Made by a program: the position numbers and the translations under genes
Notes under the pieces: generated by a model
Databases searched by the model: none
Told to the model about the DNA's origin: nothing
Seen by the model: the letters and a program-made list of their open reading frames with translations, nothing else
From: Streptomyces zhihengii
Lineage (GTDB): Bacteria; Actinomycetota; Actinomycetes; Streptomycetales; Streptomycetaceae
Direction: 5' to 3'
DNA length: 64,000 nucleotides
NCBI RefSeq assembly: GCF_016919245.1
Contig: NZ_JAFEJA010000001.1
Span: 5,481,501-5,545,500 of the forward strand
Part shown: in pieces, positions 8,497-19,601 of the stretch
Numbering within the stretch: the first letter of the stretch is position 1
Layout: every line of letters starts with the position of its first letter

Positions 8497-10011
8497 ATGG
8501 CGGACAAGCGCGAGATCGAGCGAAAGTACGAAGCCGGCCCGGACACCCGGCTCCCCGACCTCAGGAAGATCTCCGGCGTCACCGACGTCGAGGAGCGGGG
8601 CGTCACCGAACTGGACGCCGTCTACTACGACACCGAGGGCCTGCGGCTCGCCGCCGCCTCCGTCACCCTCCGGCGCAGAACCGGCGGCGCCGACGCCGGA
8701 TGGCACCTGAAACTGCCCGTCGAACCCGGCGTCCGCGACGAGATCGCGGCCCCCCTCTCCGACACGGTCCCCGCGGAACTCGCCGCCCTGGTGCGGGTCC
8801 ACACCCGCGGCACCGGCCTGCGGCCCGTCGTACGGCTGCTCTCCGTCCGCGACGTGCACCACCTCCTGGACGCGGACGGCGCCCTGCTCGCCGAGCTCAG
8901 CCGGGACGCCGTCGTCGCCGAACGCCTCGACGGCGGGGGCGGCACCGCGCAGTGGGACGAGATCGAGGTGGAACTCGCCGACGACGTCGACCGGGCCTTC
9001 CTCGACGCCGCCGACAAGAAGCTCCGCAAAGCCGGTCTGCGCCACTCCGCCGCCTCCTCCAAACTGGCCCGCGCCCTCGGCGAGACCGGCAGCGCACCCG
9101 AGCCGCCCGCCCCGCTCCCCGACCCCCGCACCGCGGGCGACCACGTCCTCGCCTACCTCCGCGAGCAGGCCGGTGCCCTGACCGCCTACGACCCCGGGGT
9201 CCGCCGCGACCTGCCCGACGCCGTGCACCAGATGCGCGTCGCCACCCGCAGGCTGCGCAGCGCCCTGCGCACCTACCGCAGGATCGTCGACCGGGAGGCC
9301 ACCCAGCCGCTCATCGACGACCTCAAGTGGCTCGCCGGCGAACTCGGCGCCGCCCGCGACCAGGAAGTCCTCGCAGAACGCCTGCGCGACCGCGTCGGCG
9401 AGCTGCCGGACACCCTCGTCCTCGGCCCGGTCGAGGCGCGCCTGACCGTCTGGGCCGCGGCCGGCGACCAGGACACCCGCCGCACCGCGCTGGCCGCCCT
9501 CGACAGCGACCGCTACCTCGGCCTGCTCGACCGGCTCGACGCGCTGCTGGCCGGACCGCCGCTCCTCAAGGCGGCACGCAAGGCACCGGACGCCGCGATC
9601 CCCGACGCCGTGCTGCGCGAGTACCGCCGCGTCGAGCGCCGGGTCGAGCACGCCCTCGGGCTCGACCCGGGCCCCGAACGGGACGTCGCACTGCACGAGT
9701 CGAGGAAGGCCGCCAAGCGCGCCCGCTACGCGGCGGAGGCGGCCACCCCCGCCCTCGGCCGCCCGGCACGGAGATTCGCCAAGCGGATGAAGGCCGTGCA
9801 GAAGGTCCTCGGCGACCACCAGGACAGCGTGGTCGCCCGGGACGCCGTCCGCGACCTGGCCGTCGCCGCCCACGCGGCGGGGGAGTCCGCCTTCACCTGG
9901 GGACTCCTGTACGGCCACGAGCAGGCCCGGGCGGCCGAGCGGGAGGCGGAGCTGCCCGAGGCGTGGTCCGCCGCCGCCGAACCCGGACTGCGGGCGGCGC
10001 TGACGTCCTGA
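8497..10011 (+). CDS. CYTH and CHAD domain protein
   Basis: A 504-residue cytoplasmic protein. The N-terminal CYTH domain (about 1-200) starts with the signature EIERKYE; CYTH enzymes bind triphosphate substrates in a tunnel lined with charged residues. The C-terminal CHAD domain (about 215-500) is an alpha-helical bundle with the conserved histidine motifs HQMRVATRRLRSALRTYRR and HESRKAAKRARY; CHAD domains bind inorganic polyphosphate. The protein is therefore probably a polyphosphate-linked tripolyphosphatase-like protein, but the exact reaction cannot be read from the sequence. Likely leaderless (TAGATT six bases upstream). It stands alone between two terminator-like hairpins. Confidence 0.92.
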   Translation: MADKREIERKYEAGPDTRLPDLRKISGVTDVEERGVTELDAVYYDTEGLRLAAASVTLRRRTGGADAGWHLKLPVEPGVRDEIAAPLSDTVPAELAALVRVHTRGTGLRPVVRLLSVRDVHHLLDADGALLAELSRDAVVAERLDGGGGTAQWDEIEVELADDVDRAFLDAADKKLRKAGLRHSAASSKLARALGETGSAPEPPAPLPDPRTAGDHVLAYLREQAGALTAYDPGVRRDLPDAVHQMRVATRRLRSALRTYRRIVDREATQPLIDDLKWLAGELGAARDQEVLAERLRDRVGELPDTLVLGPVEARLTVWAAAGDQDTRRTALAALDSDRYLGLLDRLDALLAGPPLLKAARKAPDAAIPDAVLREYRRVERRVEHALGLDPGPERDVALHESRKAAKRARYAAEAATPALGRPARRFAKRMKAVQKVLGDHQDSVVARDAVRDLAVAAHAAGESAFTWGLLYGHEQARAAEREAELPEAWSAAAEPGLRAALTS

Positions 10012-10032
10012 GCCGGGGCGGGCGGGGCGGTT

Positions 10033-10063
10033 CACCGGCGCCGTACGAGGGGCGCCCCCGGTG
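10033..10063 (+). terminator. Possible hairpin terminator after the CYTH/CHAD gene
   Basis: A self-complementary GGCGCC core (10037-10042 with 10051-10056) is extended by CACC/GGTG across a 3-base bulge. It lies 21 bases after the stop. It is imperfect and has no T tract. A possible -10 for the next gene, TACGCT, follows at 10068-10073. Confidence 0.4.
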
Positions 10064-10109
10064 GCGTTACGCTTGAGAGTCGCCCCCGCCAGCTCCACGA
10101 AGGTTCCAG

Positions 10110-12035
<1,926 letters not shown>

Positions 12036-12054
12036 CCGTCCGCCCCGCTCGGGG

Positions 12055-12092
12055 GAGGCCCGGTCCGGAGGGAGACCTCCGGACCGGGCCTC
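12055..12092 (+). terminator. Strong hairpin terminator after the radical SAM gene
   Basis: A perfect 17-bp stem closed by a GAGA (GNRA-type) tetraloop, starting 20 bases after the stop. One of the strongest terminators in the window. Confidence 0.85.
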
Positions 12093-12140
12093 GTCCCGTT
12101 TCCGGGCGCCTTCCGGGCGTACCCGCGGGGGATGGCGCAT

Positions 12141-12170
12141 CCAGGCAGCGCCGGATTGCGTCCTGCCTGG
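12141..12170 (+). repeat. Inverted repeat directly in front of a start codon
   Basis: CCAGGCAG (12141-12148) and CTGCCTGG (12163-12170) form an 8-bp hairpin ending one base before the ATG at 12172. There is no Shine-Dalgarno between the hairpin and the start, so the structure may control initiation or be an operator. Confidence 0.5.
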
Positions 12171-12171
12171 C

Positions 12172-13356
12172 ATGGACCTGAACAAGCCCGCGGATCCGCC
12201 CCCGCCGCCGCCCGTGCCGTACGAGGGCGGGGAGGGGTGTCTGACCGTCGCCGTCAGGGTGCCGGTGCGGATCGTGGTGCTGGTTCTCGTGGTGCCGGTG
12301 CGGATGCTGTGGGATCTGCTCGCGCTCTGCGGCCGGGCCGTGCACACGGCCCTGCTCAGGCCGCTGGGCAACGCGCTGACCTGGTTCTTCGACCAGGTGG
12401 TCGCGCCCGTCGCCCGTGCGCTCGGCGTCGCGGTCCTCTGGCTGGGCAAGGCGCTCCTGCTCTGGCCGCTGATGGCGCTGTGGCGGTACGTGGTGGTCCC
12501 GGTGGTGAAGTACGGGCTGGTGGTGCCGGTGTCGTGGAATTATCGGCGGGTGCTCACCCCGCTCGGGCACGGGCTGGTGTGGACGCTGGGGCGGTTGGCG
12601 GCGGGGATCGCCTGGCTGGCGCGGACGCTGGGCGCGGGCGGGCGGTGGCTCGCCGTCGGTGCCGGCCGGGTGCTCGGGGTGCTGGTCGTCGTCCCGCTGG
12701 TGGCGCTGTGGCGGTACGTGGTGGTGCCGGTGGTGAGGTACGGGCTGGTGGTGCCGGTGTCGTGGATTTATCGGCGGGTGCTCACCCCGCTCGGGCACGG
12801 GCTCGCGTGGGCGGCCCGGGGGCTCGGGGCGGGTGCCGTCTGGACGGTGCGTACGGCCGTCGCCGGGCTCGTCGCGCTGCTGCGAGTGCTGCTCGTGGTG
12901 CCGGCCGGATGGCTGTGGCGGCGGGTCGTGGTGCCGGTGGGGCGCGAGATCGGGGCGGCGCTCCAGGTCGGCTGGCGGGTGGCCGGCTTCCTCTCCCGTG
13001 CCGTGGGCCGCGCGCTGAAGTGGCTGGCCTGGCAGCTCGCCGGGCGTCCGGCCGCGTGGTTCTACCGGGCCGTGTGCGTCCCCGTCGGCCATGGGGTGCG
13101 CGACGCGGTCTGGCGGCCCGCGCGCCGGGCCGCCGCCGAGGCCGGACGGGCGGTCCGCGCCGCGCTCGCCGGGGCCCGGGCGACCGTCCGGCAGGCGCGC
13201 CGGGACGCCTGGCGCGCCCTGGTCGGCGGACCCCGTGCTGCCGAGCCCGTGCCCGGTCCGCCGCTTCAGGCGCGTAATCTGGTGGGTACGCAACAACCAC
13301 AGACCGTTCCCGGCGTGGCGGCCGGCACCGAGACCTCGCTCCCCGAGCGGGCGTGA
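12172..13356 (+). CDS. Repetitive hydrophobic membrane protein, function unknown
   Basis: A 394-residue protein with a short proline-rich N-terminus (residues 6-16) followed by many amphipathic or hydrophobic segments, each with a VVVPV-like core flanked by Trp and Arg. I do not recognise an enzyme domain. Two copies of a block starting LWRYVVVPVV, at about residues 102-134 and 178-210, are almost identical, and their DNA is duplicated at 12473-12575 and 12701-12803 with three mismatches. Weaker copies (VVAPVARALG, VVVPVGREIG, VCVPVGHGVR) suggest the whole protein grew by repeat duplication. The C-terminal 100 residues are Arg/Ala-rich. It lies between two radical-SAM-related genes but is separated from the first by a terminator. 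Start ATG 12172 has no Shine-Dalgarno. Confidence 0.75.
   Translation: MDLNKPADPPPPPPVPYEGGEGCLTVAVRVPVRIVVLVLVVPVRMLWDLLALCGRAVHTALLRPLGNALTWFFDQVVAPVARALGVAVLWLGKALLLWPLMALWRYVVVPVVKYGLVVPVSWNYRRVLTPLGHGLVWTLGRLAAGIAWLARTLGAGGRWLAVGAGRVLGVLVVVPLVALWRYVVVPVVRYGLVVPVSWIYRRVLTPLGHGLAWAARGLGAGAVWTVRTAVAGLVALLRVLLVVPAGWLWRRVVVPVGREIGAALQVGWRVAGFLSRAVGRALKWLAWQLAGRPAAWFYRAVCVPVGHGVRDAVWRPARRAAAEAGRAVRAALAGARATVRQARRDAWRALVGGPRAAEPVPGPPLQARNLVGTQQPQTVPGVAAGTETSLPERA
12473..12803 (+). repeat. 103-bp near-identical direct repeat inside a coding region
   Basis: 12473-12575 and 12701-12803 differ at about three positions over 103 bases and are 228 bases (76 codons) apart. The reading frame is kept, so each copy encodes the same membrane-associated block. 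Confidence 0.9.
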
Positions 13357-13441
13357 GCCGGGCCCGGCCCCCGAAGGAACCCCCCGCACGTCCGAGGGCG
13401 GCGCGCCACCCGCGCCCGCTCCGCACCGAGGAGAAGAACCA

Positions 13442-14263
13442 CTGGGCAAGCGACAGCCCGAAGGCCCGCCGCCCGCACCTGCGGTGCAGCGCATCCGACT
13501 GCGCTACACCAAGCGCGGCCGCCTCCGGTTCACCAGCCACCGTGACTTCCAGCGCGCCTTCGAGCGGGCGCTGAGGCGAGCCGAGGTGCCCATGGCGTAC
13601 TCGGCGGGCTTCACCCCGCACCCGAAGGTGTCGTACGCCAATGCCGCACCCACCGGCACGGGCAGCGAGGCCGAGTACCTGGAGATCGCCCTCACCGCAC
13701 ACCGCGACCCGGCCCGGCTGCGCGAGCTGCTGGACGAGTCGCTGCCGGCCGGCCTCGACATCACCGACGCCGTGGAGGCCCGCACCCCGGGTCTCGCGGA
13801 CCGGCTGACCGCGTCCGTCTGGGAGCTGCGGCTGGAGGGCGTCGAGCCGGAGGGGGCCGAGAAGGCCGTCGCCGCGTTCCTCGCCGCCGAGACCGTGGAG
13901 GTCCAGCGGAGGACCAAGAACGGCATGCGGACCTTCGACGCGCGAGGTGCCGTCGCCGGTCTTCAGGCGGGTCGTCCACAGCCTGATAGGCCGGGGGACG
14001 GGCCCTGTGCGATACTGCGGCTGGTTGTTCGGCACGTGACACCTGCCGTACGACCCGACGACGTCCTGTCCGGTCTCCGAGCTGTGGCCGACCTGGCGCC
14101 GCCGGTCCCCGCAGCGGTGACCAGGCTGGCGCAGGGGCTCTTCGACGAGGAGTCCGGCACGGTGACCGACCCGCTCGCGCCCGACCGCGAGGCTGTCCCG
14201 GCCGCTTCACCCACGGCCGCCGGAACCGCCTCTGCGACGGCGCCGGAAGGTCCCGCCGCGTAA
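13442..14263 (+). CDS. TIGR03936 radical-SAM-associated protein (DUF2344), probable CTG start
   Basis: About 273 residues. The DUF2344 core runs from RIRLRYTKRGRLRFTSHRDF to about residue 200, followed by a less conserved Ala/Pro-rich tail. It partners the TIGR03960 radical SAM protein encoded at 10110; in some bacteria the two are one polypeptide. The start is unusual: no ATG, GTG or TTG in frame occurs between the upstream stop (13356) and a GTG at 13484, which lacks a Shine-Dalgarno, whereas CTG 13442 (giving M-GKRQPEGPPPAP) is preceded by GAGGAG at eight bases. I therefore prefer CTG. A possible -10, TAATCT, lies inside the upstream gene near 13274. The coding region ends 233 bases before rne. 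Confidence 0.85.
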   Translation: MGKRQPEGPPPAPAVQRIRLRYTKRGRLRFTSHRDFQRAFERALRRAEVPMAYSAGFTPHPKVSYANAAPTGTGSEAEYLEIALTAHRDPARLRELLDESLPAGLDITDAVEARTPGLADRLTASVWELRLEGVEPEGAEKAVAAFLAAETVEVQRRTKNGMRTFDARGAVAGLQAGRPQPDRPGDGPCAILRLVVRHVTPAVRPDDVLSGLRAVADLAPPVPAAVTRLAQGLFDEESGTVTDPLAPDREAVPAASPTAAGTASATAPEGPAA

Positions 14264-14496
14264 GGACGGTCGTCGATGCGCTGCTCTGGTACTCGGGAGC
14301 CACCTGGGTCGGGCCGCGCAAGGACACAGGAGACTTTCGCCAGGCCGTGCGTACATCGCGTACGGAACCGGCGAGCCATACATCAGCTCCCGTGCGGCGC
14401 CCGCGCCCCGGACGGCGGCACCGCGCACATCACGCGGGCCGCGGCCGGACCGGATCCAGGCGCGGCGCCCGGGGGCACGACGGGAGAAACGCCCGC
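14264..14496 (+). promoter_or_regulatory. Long untranslated region in front of rne
   Basis: This 233-base gap holds no credible gene. It contains an inverted repeat CGTAC-ATCGC-GTACG near 14350-14365 and GC-rich stretches able to fold. RNase E genes often have long leaders used for autoregulation, so this may be such a leader; that is inference. GGGAG about ten bases before ATG 14497 supports the rne start. Confidence 0.45.
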
Positions 14497-17400
14497 ATGC
14501 TCGAACAGCCGAACGAGTCCGGCTCTGCCGGTAACCCGCAGAACGACGATCACACCAGCCCGAGCGACACACTGCCGCCGCGCCGCCGGCGCCGCGCCGC
14601 GTCGCGTCCGGCCGGCCCCCCGGAGACGGCCGAGGCCACCGGGACGGAGACCGCCGCCGCGTCCGCGGTGACGGACGAGCCCGCTGCCGCCGCTCCGGTC
14701 GAGGAGGCGCCCGCGCCGCGTACGCGCCGTCGGGCGACCCGTAAGACGGCCGCGCCCGAGCCGACCGTCGTGGAGGAGACGCAGCCCGAGGCCGAGGCCG
14801 AGGCCGCTCCGGTCGAGGAGGCGCCCGCGCCGCGTACGCGGCGCCGTGCCACCCGTAAGACGGCCGCGCCTGAGCCGGTCGCCGTGGAGGAGACGCAGCC
14901 CGAGGCCGAAGCCGCTCCGGTCGAGGAAGCGCCCGCGCCGCGCCGTACCCGCCGCCGCGCCTCGGCGCCCGCCGGTGCGCCCAAGGCCGAGACCGCGCCC
15001 GAGCCCGTCGTCGTCGAGGACGCCGCCGTGGACGAGGAGCCCGAGGAGGAGACGCAGCCCGAGGCCGAAGCCGCTCCGGTCGAGGAGGCGCCCGCGCCGC
15101 GTCGTACCCGCCGCCGTGCGTCGGCGCCCGCCGGTGCGCCCAAGGCCACCGACGCCCCCGAGGTCACCGAGGCGGCCCCGGCCGTGAGCGAGCCCGCCGA
15201 GGCCGCCGTCGCCGAGACCGCCGCTCCGGCCGAGGAGGCGCCCGCGCCGCGTACCCGCCGCCGCGCCACCCGCAAGGCCACCGCGCCCGCCGGGGCGCCC
15301 CGGGCCGCGGCCGAGGAGACCCCCGCCGCGGGCGAGAGCCTGCCGGAGGGCGTCGCCGAGCAGATCGCCGCCGAGGAGACGAAGGTCGCCGCCGCGGAGA
15401 AGGCCGCCACCCGCGGCCGGACCGGCCGGAAGGCCGCCGCCCCCGAGTTCACCTCGGGCACCGACGAGCGCCCGGCCAAGGGCCGCCGTGCCGCACGCCC
15501 CGCCGTGCCGACCTTCCAGGCCCCGGTCTTCGCCGAGCCCATGTTCCAGACCCCGGAGACCGCGGCCGCCGCTGCCGCCGCCGCGGCGAGCGCCCCGGCC
15601 GAACCCCGCGAGGACGAGGCCACCGCGCCGGTGGCCGAGGAGACCGGCGGCCGCCGTCGCCGTCGCCGCCGTGGCGAAGCCGCCGCCGTGGTCGAGGCCG
15701 TCGAGACACCCGCCGAGCAGGCCGGGCCCGCCGAGGCGGAGCCCGAGACCGAGACCGAGCCCGAGCAGGCCGAGGACGCCCACGGCGAGGACTCCGACGA
15801 CTACGAGGACCGTCCCTCGCGCCGTCGCCGCCGCGGCGGACGCCGCCGTCGCCGGGGCGAGGCCACCGAGGCCGACGACGCCCAGGACGAGGCGTCCGAG
15901 GAGCCGGAGGCCGCCGACGAGTCGCAGGACGAGGGCGACGACGAGGACGAGGAGTCCACGGACACCCCCTCCGCCGCCGGCACGTCCAGCAGCCGCCGTC
16001 GCCGTCGCCGTCGCCGTCGCAGCGGTGACGCCGCCGGCGAGGGCGAGGCGGGCACCGACGACCCGGAGCGCACGGTCGTCAAGGTCCGTGAGCCCCGCAA
16101 GGAGGAGGAGCCGAGCGACGAGGTCCAGTCCATCAAGGGCTCGACCCGTCTGGAGGCGAAGAAGCAGCGCCGCCGCGAGGGCCGCGAGCAGGGCCGCCGC
16201 CGGGTGCCGATCATCACCGAGGCGGAGTTCCTGGCCCGCCGCGAGGCCGTCGAGCGCGTGATGGTCGTCCGCCAGAGCGGCGAGCGCACCCAGATCGGCG
16301 TCCTCGAGGACAACGTGCTCGTCGAGCACTACGTCAACAAGGAGCAGGCCACCAGCTACGTCGGCAACGTCTACCTGGGCAAGGTCCAGAACGTGCTGCC
16401 GTCGATGGAGGCCGCGTTCGTCGACATCGGCAAGGGCCGCAACGCGGTGCTGTACGCCGGTGAGGTCAACTTCGACGCCCTCGGCATGTCCGGCGGTCCG
16501 CGCCGGATCGAGGCCGCGCTCAAGTCCGGCCAGTCGGTCCTCGTCCAGGTGACGAAGGACCCGATCGGCCACAAGGGCGCCCGTCTCACCAGCCAGGTCT
16601 CGCTGCCCGGCCGCTACCTGGTCTACGTGCCCGAGGGCTCGATGACCGGCATCAGCCGCAAGCTGCCCGACACCGAGCGGGCGCGTCTGAAGACCATCCT
16701 CAAGAAGATCGTCCCCGAGGACGCGGGCGTCATCGTGCGCACCGCCGCCGAGGGCGCGAGCGAGGACGAGCTGCGCCGTGACGTCGAGCGGCTCCAGTCG
16801 CAGTGGGAGGACATCAAGAAGAAGGCGAAGAGCGGCAACGCCCCGACGCTGCTCTACGGCGAGCCGGACATGACCGTCCGGGTCGTGCGCGACATCTTCA
16901 ACGAGGACTTCTCCAAGGTCGTCGTCAGCGGTGACGAGGCGTGGGAGACCATCCACGGCTATGTCTCGCACGTGGCGCCCGACCTGGCCGACCGCCTCCA
17001 GCGGTGGACCAGCGAGACCGACGTCTTCGCCGTCCACCGGATCGACGAGCAGCTCATGAAGGCGCTGGACCGCAAGGTCTGGCTGCCGAGCGGCGGCTCG
17101 CTGGTGATCGACAAGACCGAGGCGATGATCGTCGTCGACGTCAACACCGGCAAGTTCACCGGCCAGGGCGGCAACCTGGAGGAGACCGTCACCAGGAACA
17201 ACCTGGAGGCGGCCGAGGAGATCGTGCGCCAGCTCCGGCTGCGCGACCTCGGCGGCATCGTCGTCGTCGACTTCATCGACATGGTGCTGGAGTCCAACCG
17301 GGACCTCGTCATGCGCCGCCTGCTGGAGTGCCTGGGCCGTGACCGGACCAAGCACCAGGTCGCCGAGGTGACCTCGCTGGGCCTGGTCCAGATGACCCGC

Positions 17401-18423
17401 AAGCGCGTCGGCCAGGGCCTGCTGGAGTCGTTCTCCGAGACCTGCGTCCACTGCAACGGCCGTGGCGTCATCGTGCACATGGAGCAGCCGTCCACCTCCG
17501 GTGGCGGGGGCGGCGGCAAGCGCTCCAAGAAGCGCGGCCGCGGCGGTTCCGGTGCGGACCACGGCCACGAGCACGAGCACGAGCACGCCGTGACCCCGGC
17601 CGCCGAGCCGGAGGAGACGGAGACCGAGGCGGAGGTCGCGGCCGAGGCCGCGGCTCCCGCGGCGCTCGCCGAGCCCGAGTTCGCCCCGGACGAGGAGCTG
17701 TACAGCAGCGCCGCCGAGGCCGAGGCCGCCGCGACGCGCGGCCGCGGCCGCCGCCGGGCGACCCGCAAGGCCACGGCTCCCGCCGGTGCGCCCAAGGCGG
17801 CCGAGCCCGTGGTGGCGGAGCAGGCGCAGGCGCCCGTGGAGGAGCCTGCCGCCGAGCCCGTGGCCGAGCCTGCCGCCGAGCCGGTCGCGGCGGAGAAGGC
17901 CCCGGCGGGCCGCACCCGCCGCCGTGCGACCCGTGCGGCGTCCGCGCCGGCCGGGCCCCCGGCGGCGGCCGAGCCCGCCGAGCCGGTCGTGGTCGAGGCC
18001 CCCGCGGCCGCGGAGACCGAGCCGGAGCCGGTGGCCGAGCCCGAGCCCGTCGCCGAGGCGCCGGTCGCGGCTCCGCCGCGCGCACGCCGCCGGGTGACCC
18101 GCAAGGTCAGCGCGCCGGCGGGTTCGCCCGCGGGCGCCGACGAGGCCGCCGTCGTCGTGGTCCCGGCCGAGACGAAGGCCGAGGAGCCCGCCGAGGCGGC
18201 GGGCGAGCCGGCGGCGGAGGAGGCAGGGGCTCCGGCCCCGGCGGCCAAGAAGGCGGCCCGCAAGACCGCCAAGAAGGCCACCGCGAAGAAGGCGGCGGCC
18301 AAGAAGACCACCGCCAAGAAGACGACGGCCAAGAAGACGACCGCGAAGAAGGTCTCGAAGAAGACCGTCGCGGCCGAGCAGTCCTCGTCCGCGGGGGTCT
18401 CCGCGAGCACGTCGCAGGAGTAG
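14497..18423 (+). CDS. rne: Ribonuclease E/G family endoribonuclease
   Basis: A 1308-residue RNase E/G that cleaves single-stranded mRNA and rRNA precursors. Domain order: residues 1-580 are low complexity with repeated [19 protein letters not shown] blocks and Arg-rich runs; an S1 RNA-binding domain follows (about 596-690, with [20 protein letters not shown]); then the catalytic domain with metal-binding Asp881 (VDVNTGKF) and Asp925 (DFIDM), and the zinc-link CVHC (Cys983, Cys986). Residues 1030-1250 are again acidic/Arg repeats with a short His-Glu run (HEHEHEHA), and 1251-1290 is a lysine-rich [13 protein letters not shown] tail. Flanking non-catalytic tails on both sides are the actinobacterial arrangement. 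Start ATG 14497 has GGGAG upstream. Confidence 0.95.
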   Translation: MLEQPNESGSAGNPQNDDHTSPSDTLPPRRRRRAASRPAGPPETAEATGTETAAASAVTDEPAAAAPVEEAPAPRTRRRATRKTAAPEPTVVEETQPEAEAEAAPVEEAPAPRTRRRATRKTAAPEPVAVEETQPEAEAAPVEEAPAPRRTRRRASAPAGAPKAETAPEPVVVEDAAVDEEPEEETQPEAEAAPVEEAPAPRRTRRRASAPAGAPKATDAPEVTEAAPAVSEPAEAAVAETAAPAEEAPAPRTRRRATRKATAPAGAPRAAAEETPAAGESLPEGVAEQIAAEETKVAAAEKAATRGRTGRKAAAPEFTSGTDERPAKGRRAARPAVPTFQAPVFAEPMFQTPETAAAAAAAAASAPAEPREDEATAPVAEETGGRRRRRRRGEAAAVVEAVETPAEQAGPAEAEPETETEPEQAEDAHGEDSDDYEDRPSRRRRRGGRRRRRGEATEADDAQDEASEEPEAADESQDEGDDEDEESTDTPSAAGTSSSRRRRRRRRRSGDAAGEGEAGTDDPERTVVKVREPRKEEEPSDEVQSIKGSTRLEAKKQRRREGREQGRRRVPIITEAEFLARREAVERVMVVRQSGERTQIGVLEDNVLVEHYVNKEQATSYVGNVYLGKVQNVLPSMEAAFVDIGKGRNAVLYAGEVNFDALGMSGGPRRIEAALKSGQSVLVQVTKDPIGHKGARLTSQVSLPGRYLVYVPEGSMTGISRKLPDTERARLKTILKKIVPEDAGVIVRTAAEGASEDELRRDVERLQSQWEDIKKKAKSGNAPTLLYGEPDMTVRVVRDIFNEDFSKVVVSGDEAWETIHGYVSHVAPDLADRLQRWTSETDVFAVHRIDEQLMKALDRKVWLPSGGSLVIDKTEAMIVVDVNTGKFTGQGGNLEETVTRNNLEAAEEIVRQLRLRDLGGIVVVDFIDMVLESNRDLVMRRLLECLGRDRTKHQVAEVTSLGLVQMTRKRVGQGLLESFSETCVHCNGRGVIVHMEQPSTSGGGGGGKRSKKRGRGGSGADHGHEHEHEHAVTPAAEPEETETEAEVAAEAAAPAALAEPEFAPDEELYSSAAEAEAAATRGRGRRRATRKATAPAGAPKAAEPVVAEQAQAPVEEPAAEPVAEPAAEPVAAEKAPAGRTRRRATRAASAPAGPPAAAEPAEPVVVEAPAAAETEPEPVAEPEPVAEAPVAAPPRARRRVTRKVSAPAGSPAGADEAAVVVVPAETKAEEPAEAAGEPAAEEAGAPAPAAKKAARKTAKKATAKKAAAKKTTAKKTTAKKTTAKKVSKKTVAAEQSSSAGVSASTSQE

Positions 18424-18454
18424 GCGGCAGCGGGGCGTGTCCCCGTCGCGCTTA

Positions 18455-18492
18455 CGCGGCCCGTCACCGGTTCCCACCGGTGACGGGCCGCG
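18455..18492 (+). terminator. Hairpin terminator after rne
   Basis: A perfect 16-bp stem with loop TTCCCA, 31 bases after the rne stop. It ends rne transcription before the 34-bp repeat array and the separate rplU promoter. Confidence 0.85.
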
Positions 18493-18495
18493 GCC

Positions 18496-18735
18496 GTTCG
18501 GCGGGCGCCCTCGGGGGTGGGGAGCGGCCCTTGAGCGGGCGGCCCCGGCGGCGGGACGCGGCCGAGGGGCGGGTGTCCGGGCGGTGGGGAGCCGGCCCTT
18601 CGGCGGGATCCCTCGGCGGTGAGGAGCGGCCGTCCGGCGGGCGGCCTCGGAGGCGGGCTGCGACCCTTCGGCGGGCGCCCTCGGCGGCGGGACGCGGCCG
18701 ATCAGCCGGGGCCTCGGCGGCGGCTGAGTGCGGCC
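18496..18735 (+). repeat. 34-bp tandem repeat array, seven units
   Basis: Seven consecutive units: six of exactly 34 bases starting at 18496, 18530, 18564, 18598, 18632 and 18666, and a last one of 36 bases from 18700. Each follows the pattern YTTCGGCGGG-NNCCCTCGG-nnG-GGGANGCGGCC with several substitutions. The array directly follows the rne terminator. It has no convincing open frame of its own. It looks like a minisatellite. The stretch 18736-18803 after it is GC-rich and holds nothing I can name. Confidence 0.85.
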
Positions 18736-18803
18736 GGCGGGGGAGGGGCGGGCGCCGTGGCCGGGGGCCGTCGCGCAGGCCGGCAGGGGGCGCGGGGGCC
18801 GGT

Positions 18804-18832
18804 TTGACCGGTGGGGGACGGATCCGTAACCT
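18804..18832 (+). promoter_or_regulatory. rplU-rpmA promoter (HrdB type)
   Basis: TTGACC (18804-18809) and TAACCT (18827-18832) are separated by exactly 17 bases, an excellent housekeeping sigma-factor promoter. Transcription would begin near 18839, leaving a leader of about 155 bases before rplU, a length that could hold autoregulatory structure of the ribosomal-protein L21 kind. Confidence 0.85.
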
Positions 18833-18994
18833 TGTCCATCGGCGTGTTTCCTTATGCGCCCATCCCTGAGCACCTCCCTTCCGGTCCGCCGGGAGAGGCC
18901 GCTCGTCCGCATCGGACCATCCCGATCATCCGGGCCCCGGCCCGTACGCGCGGCTGGCATCAGGGATTTCGTTCCGAGCGAGAGAGAGATCCGC

Positions 18995-19315
18995 GTGTAC
19001 GCCATCGTGCGCAGCGGTGGTCGCCAGCACAAGGTTGCTGTCGGCGACATCGTTGAGGTTGACAAGATTTCCACTGCCCAGGTTGGCGACACGGTCGAGC
19101 TCTCGACCCTGCTCGTTGTCGACGGCGACGCCGTGACCAGCGACCCGTGGGTGCTGGCCGGTATCAAGGTCACGGCCGAGGTCGTGGACCACCACAAGGG
19201 TGCGAAGATCGACATCCTTCGCTACAAGAACAAGACCGGCTACCGCCGCCGCCAGGGTCACCGCCAGCAGTACACGGCGATCAAGGTCACCGGCATCCCC
19301 GCGGCTGCGAAGTAA
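18995..19315 (+). CDS. rplU: 50S ribosomal protein L21
   Basis: A 106-residue L21, a 23S rRNA-binding protein of the large subunit. GTG 18995 begins the canonical N-terminus [13 protein letters not shown], and the C-terminal RNA-binding motif [17 protein letters not shown] stretch is present ([16 protein letters not shown]). An upstream in-frame GTG exists but the extra residues do not resemble L21. rpmA follows after 14 bases, forming the standard L21-L27 pair with its own promoter at 18804. Confidence 0.98.
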   Translation: MYAIVRSGGRQHKVAVGDIVEVDKISTAQVGDTVELSTLLVVDGDAVTSDPWVLAGIKVTAEVVDHHKGAKIDILRYKNKTGYRRRQGHRQQYTAIKVTGIPAAAK

Positions 19316-19329
19316 GGGACTGAGGAGAC

Positions 19330-19584
19330 ATGGCACACAAGAAGGGCGCATCGTCCACCCGGAACGGTCGCGACTCCAACGCTCAGCGGCTCGGCGTGAA
19401 GCGCTTCGGCGGTCAGGTCGTCAGCGCCGGTGAGATCCTGGTCCGCCAGCGTGGCACCCACTTCCACCCCGGTGCGGGCGTGGGCCGTGGCGGCGACGAC
19501 ACCCTGTTCGCGCTCCTGCCCGGTGCGGTGGAGTTCGGCAGCCACCGTGGTCGCAAGGTCGTGAACATCGTTCCGGTCGCCTGA
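19330..19584 (+). CDS. rpmA: 50S ribosomal protein L27
   Basis: An 84-residue L27, whose N-terminal arm reaches the peptidyl-transferase centre. The start [20 protein letters not shown] and the motif [16 protein letters not shown] are typical. The arm begins directly at MAHKKG, with no extra cleavable extension of the kind seen in Staphylococcus. AGGAG stands upstream. A hairpin with a T-rich tail follows at 19602. Confidence 0.98.
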   Translation: MAHKKGASSTRNGRDSNAQRLGVKRFGGQVVSAGEILVRQRGTHFHPGAGVGRGGDDTLFALLPGAVEFGSHRGRKVVNIVPVA

Positions 19585-19601
19585 CCGGTTCAGTTCCGAG
19601 G

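Noticed and set aside
17560..17600. CACGAGCACGAGCACGAGCAC repeat considered as a regulatory repeat or short array
   Set aside because: It is in frame within rne and encodes a His-Glu run, so it is explained by the protein.
18496..18735. The 34-bp array considered as a CRISPR
   Set aside because: The units are directly adjacent with no unique spacers, and no cas genes are near.
14383..19215. A very long minus-strand open frame (about 1600 codons) opposite rne and rplU
   Set aside because: It is the mirror of the strong codon bias and repeats of rne. Its product is Gly/Leu/Arg-rich, without domains, and it runs across two known genes.
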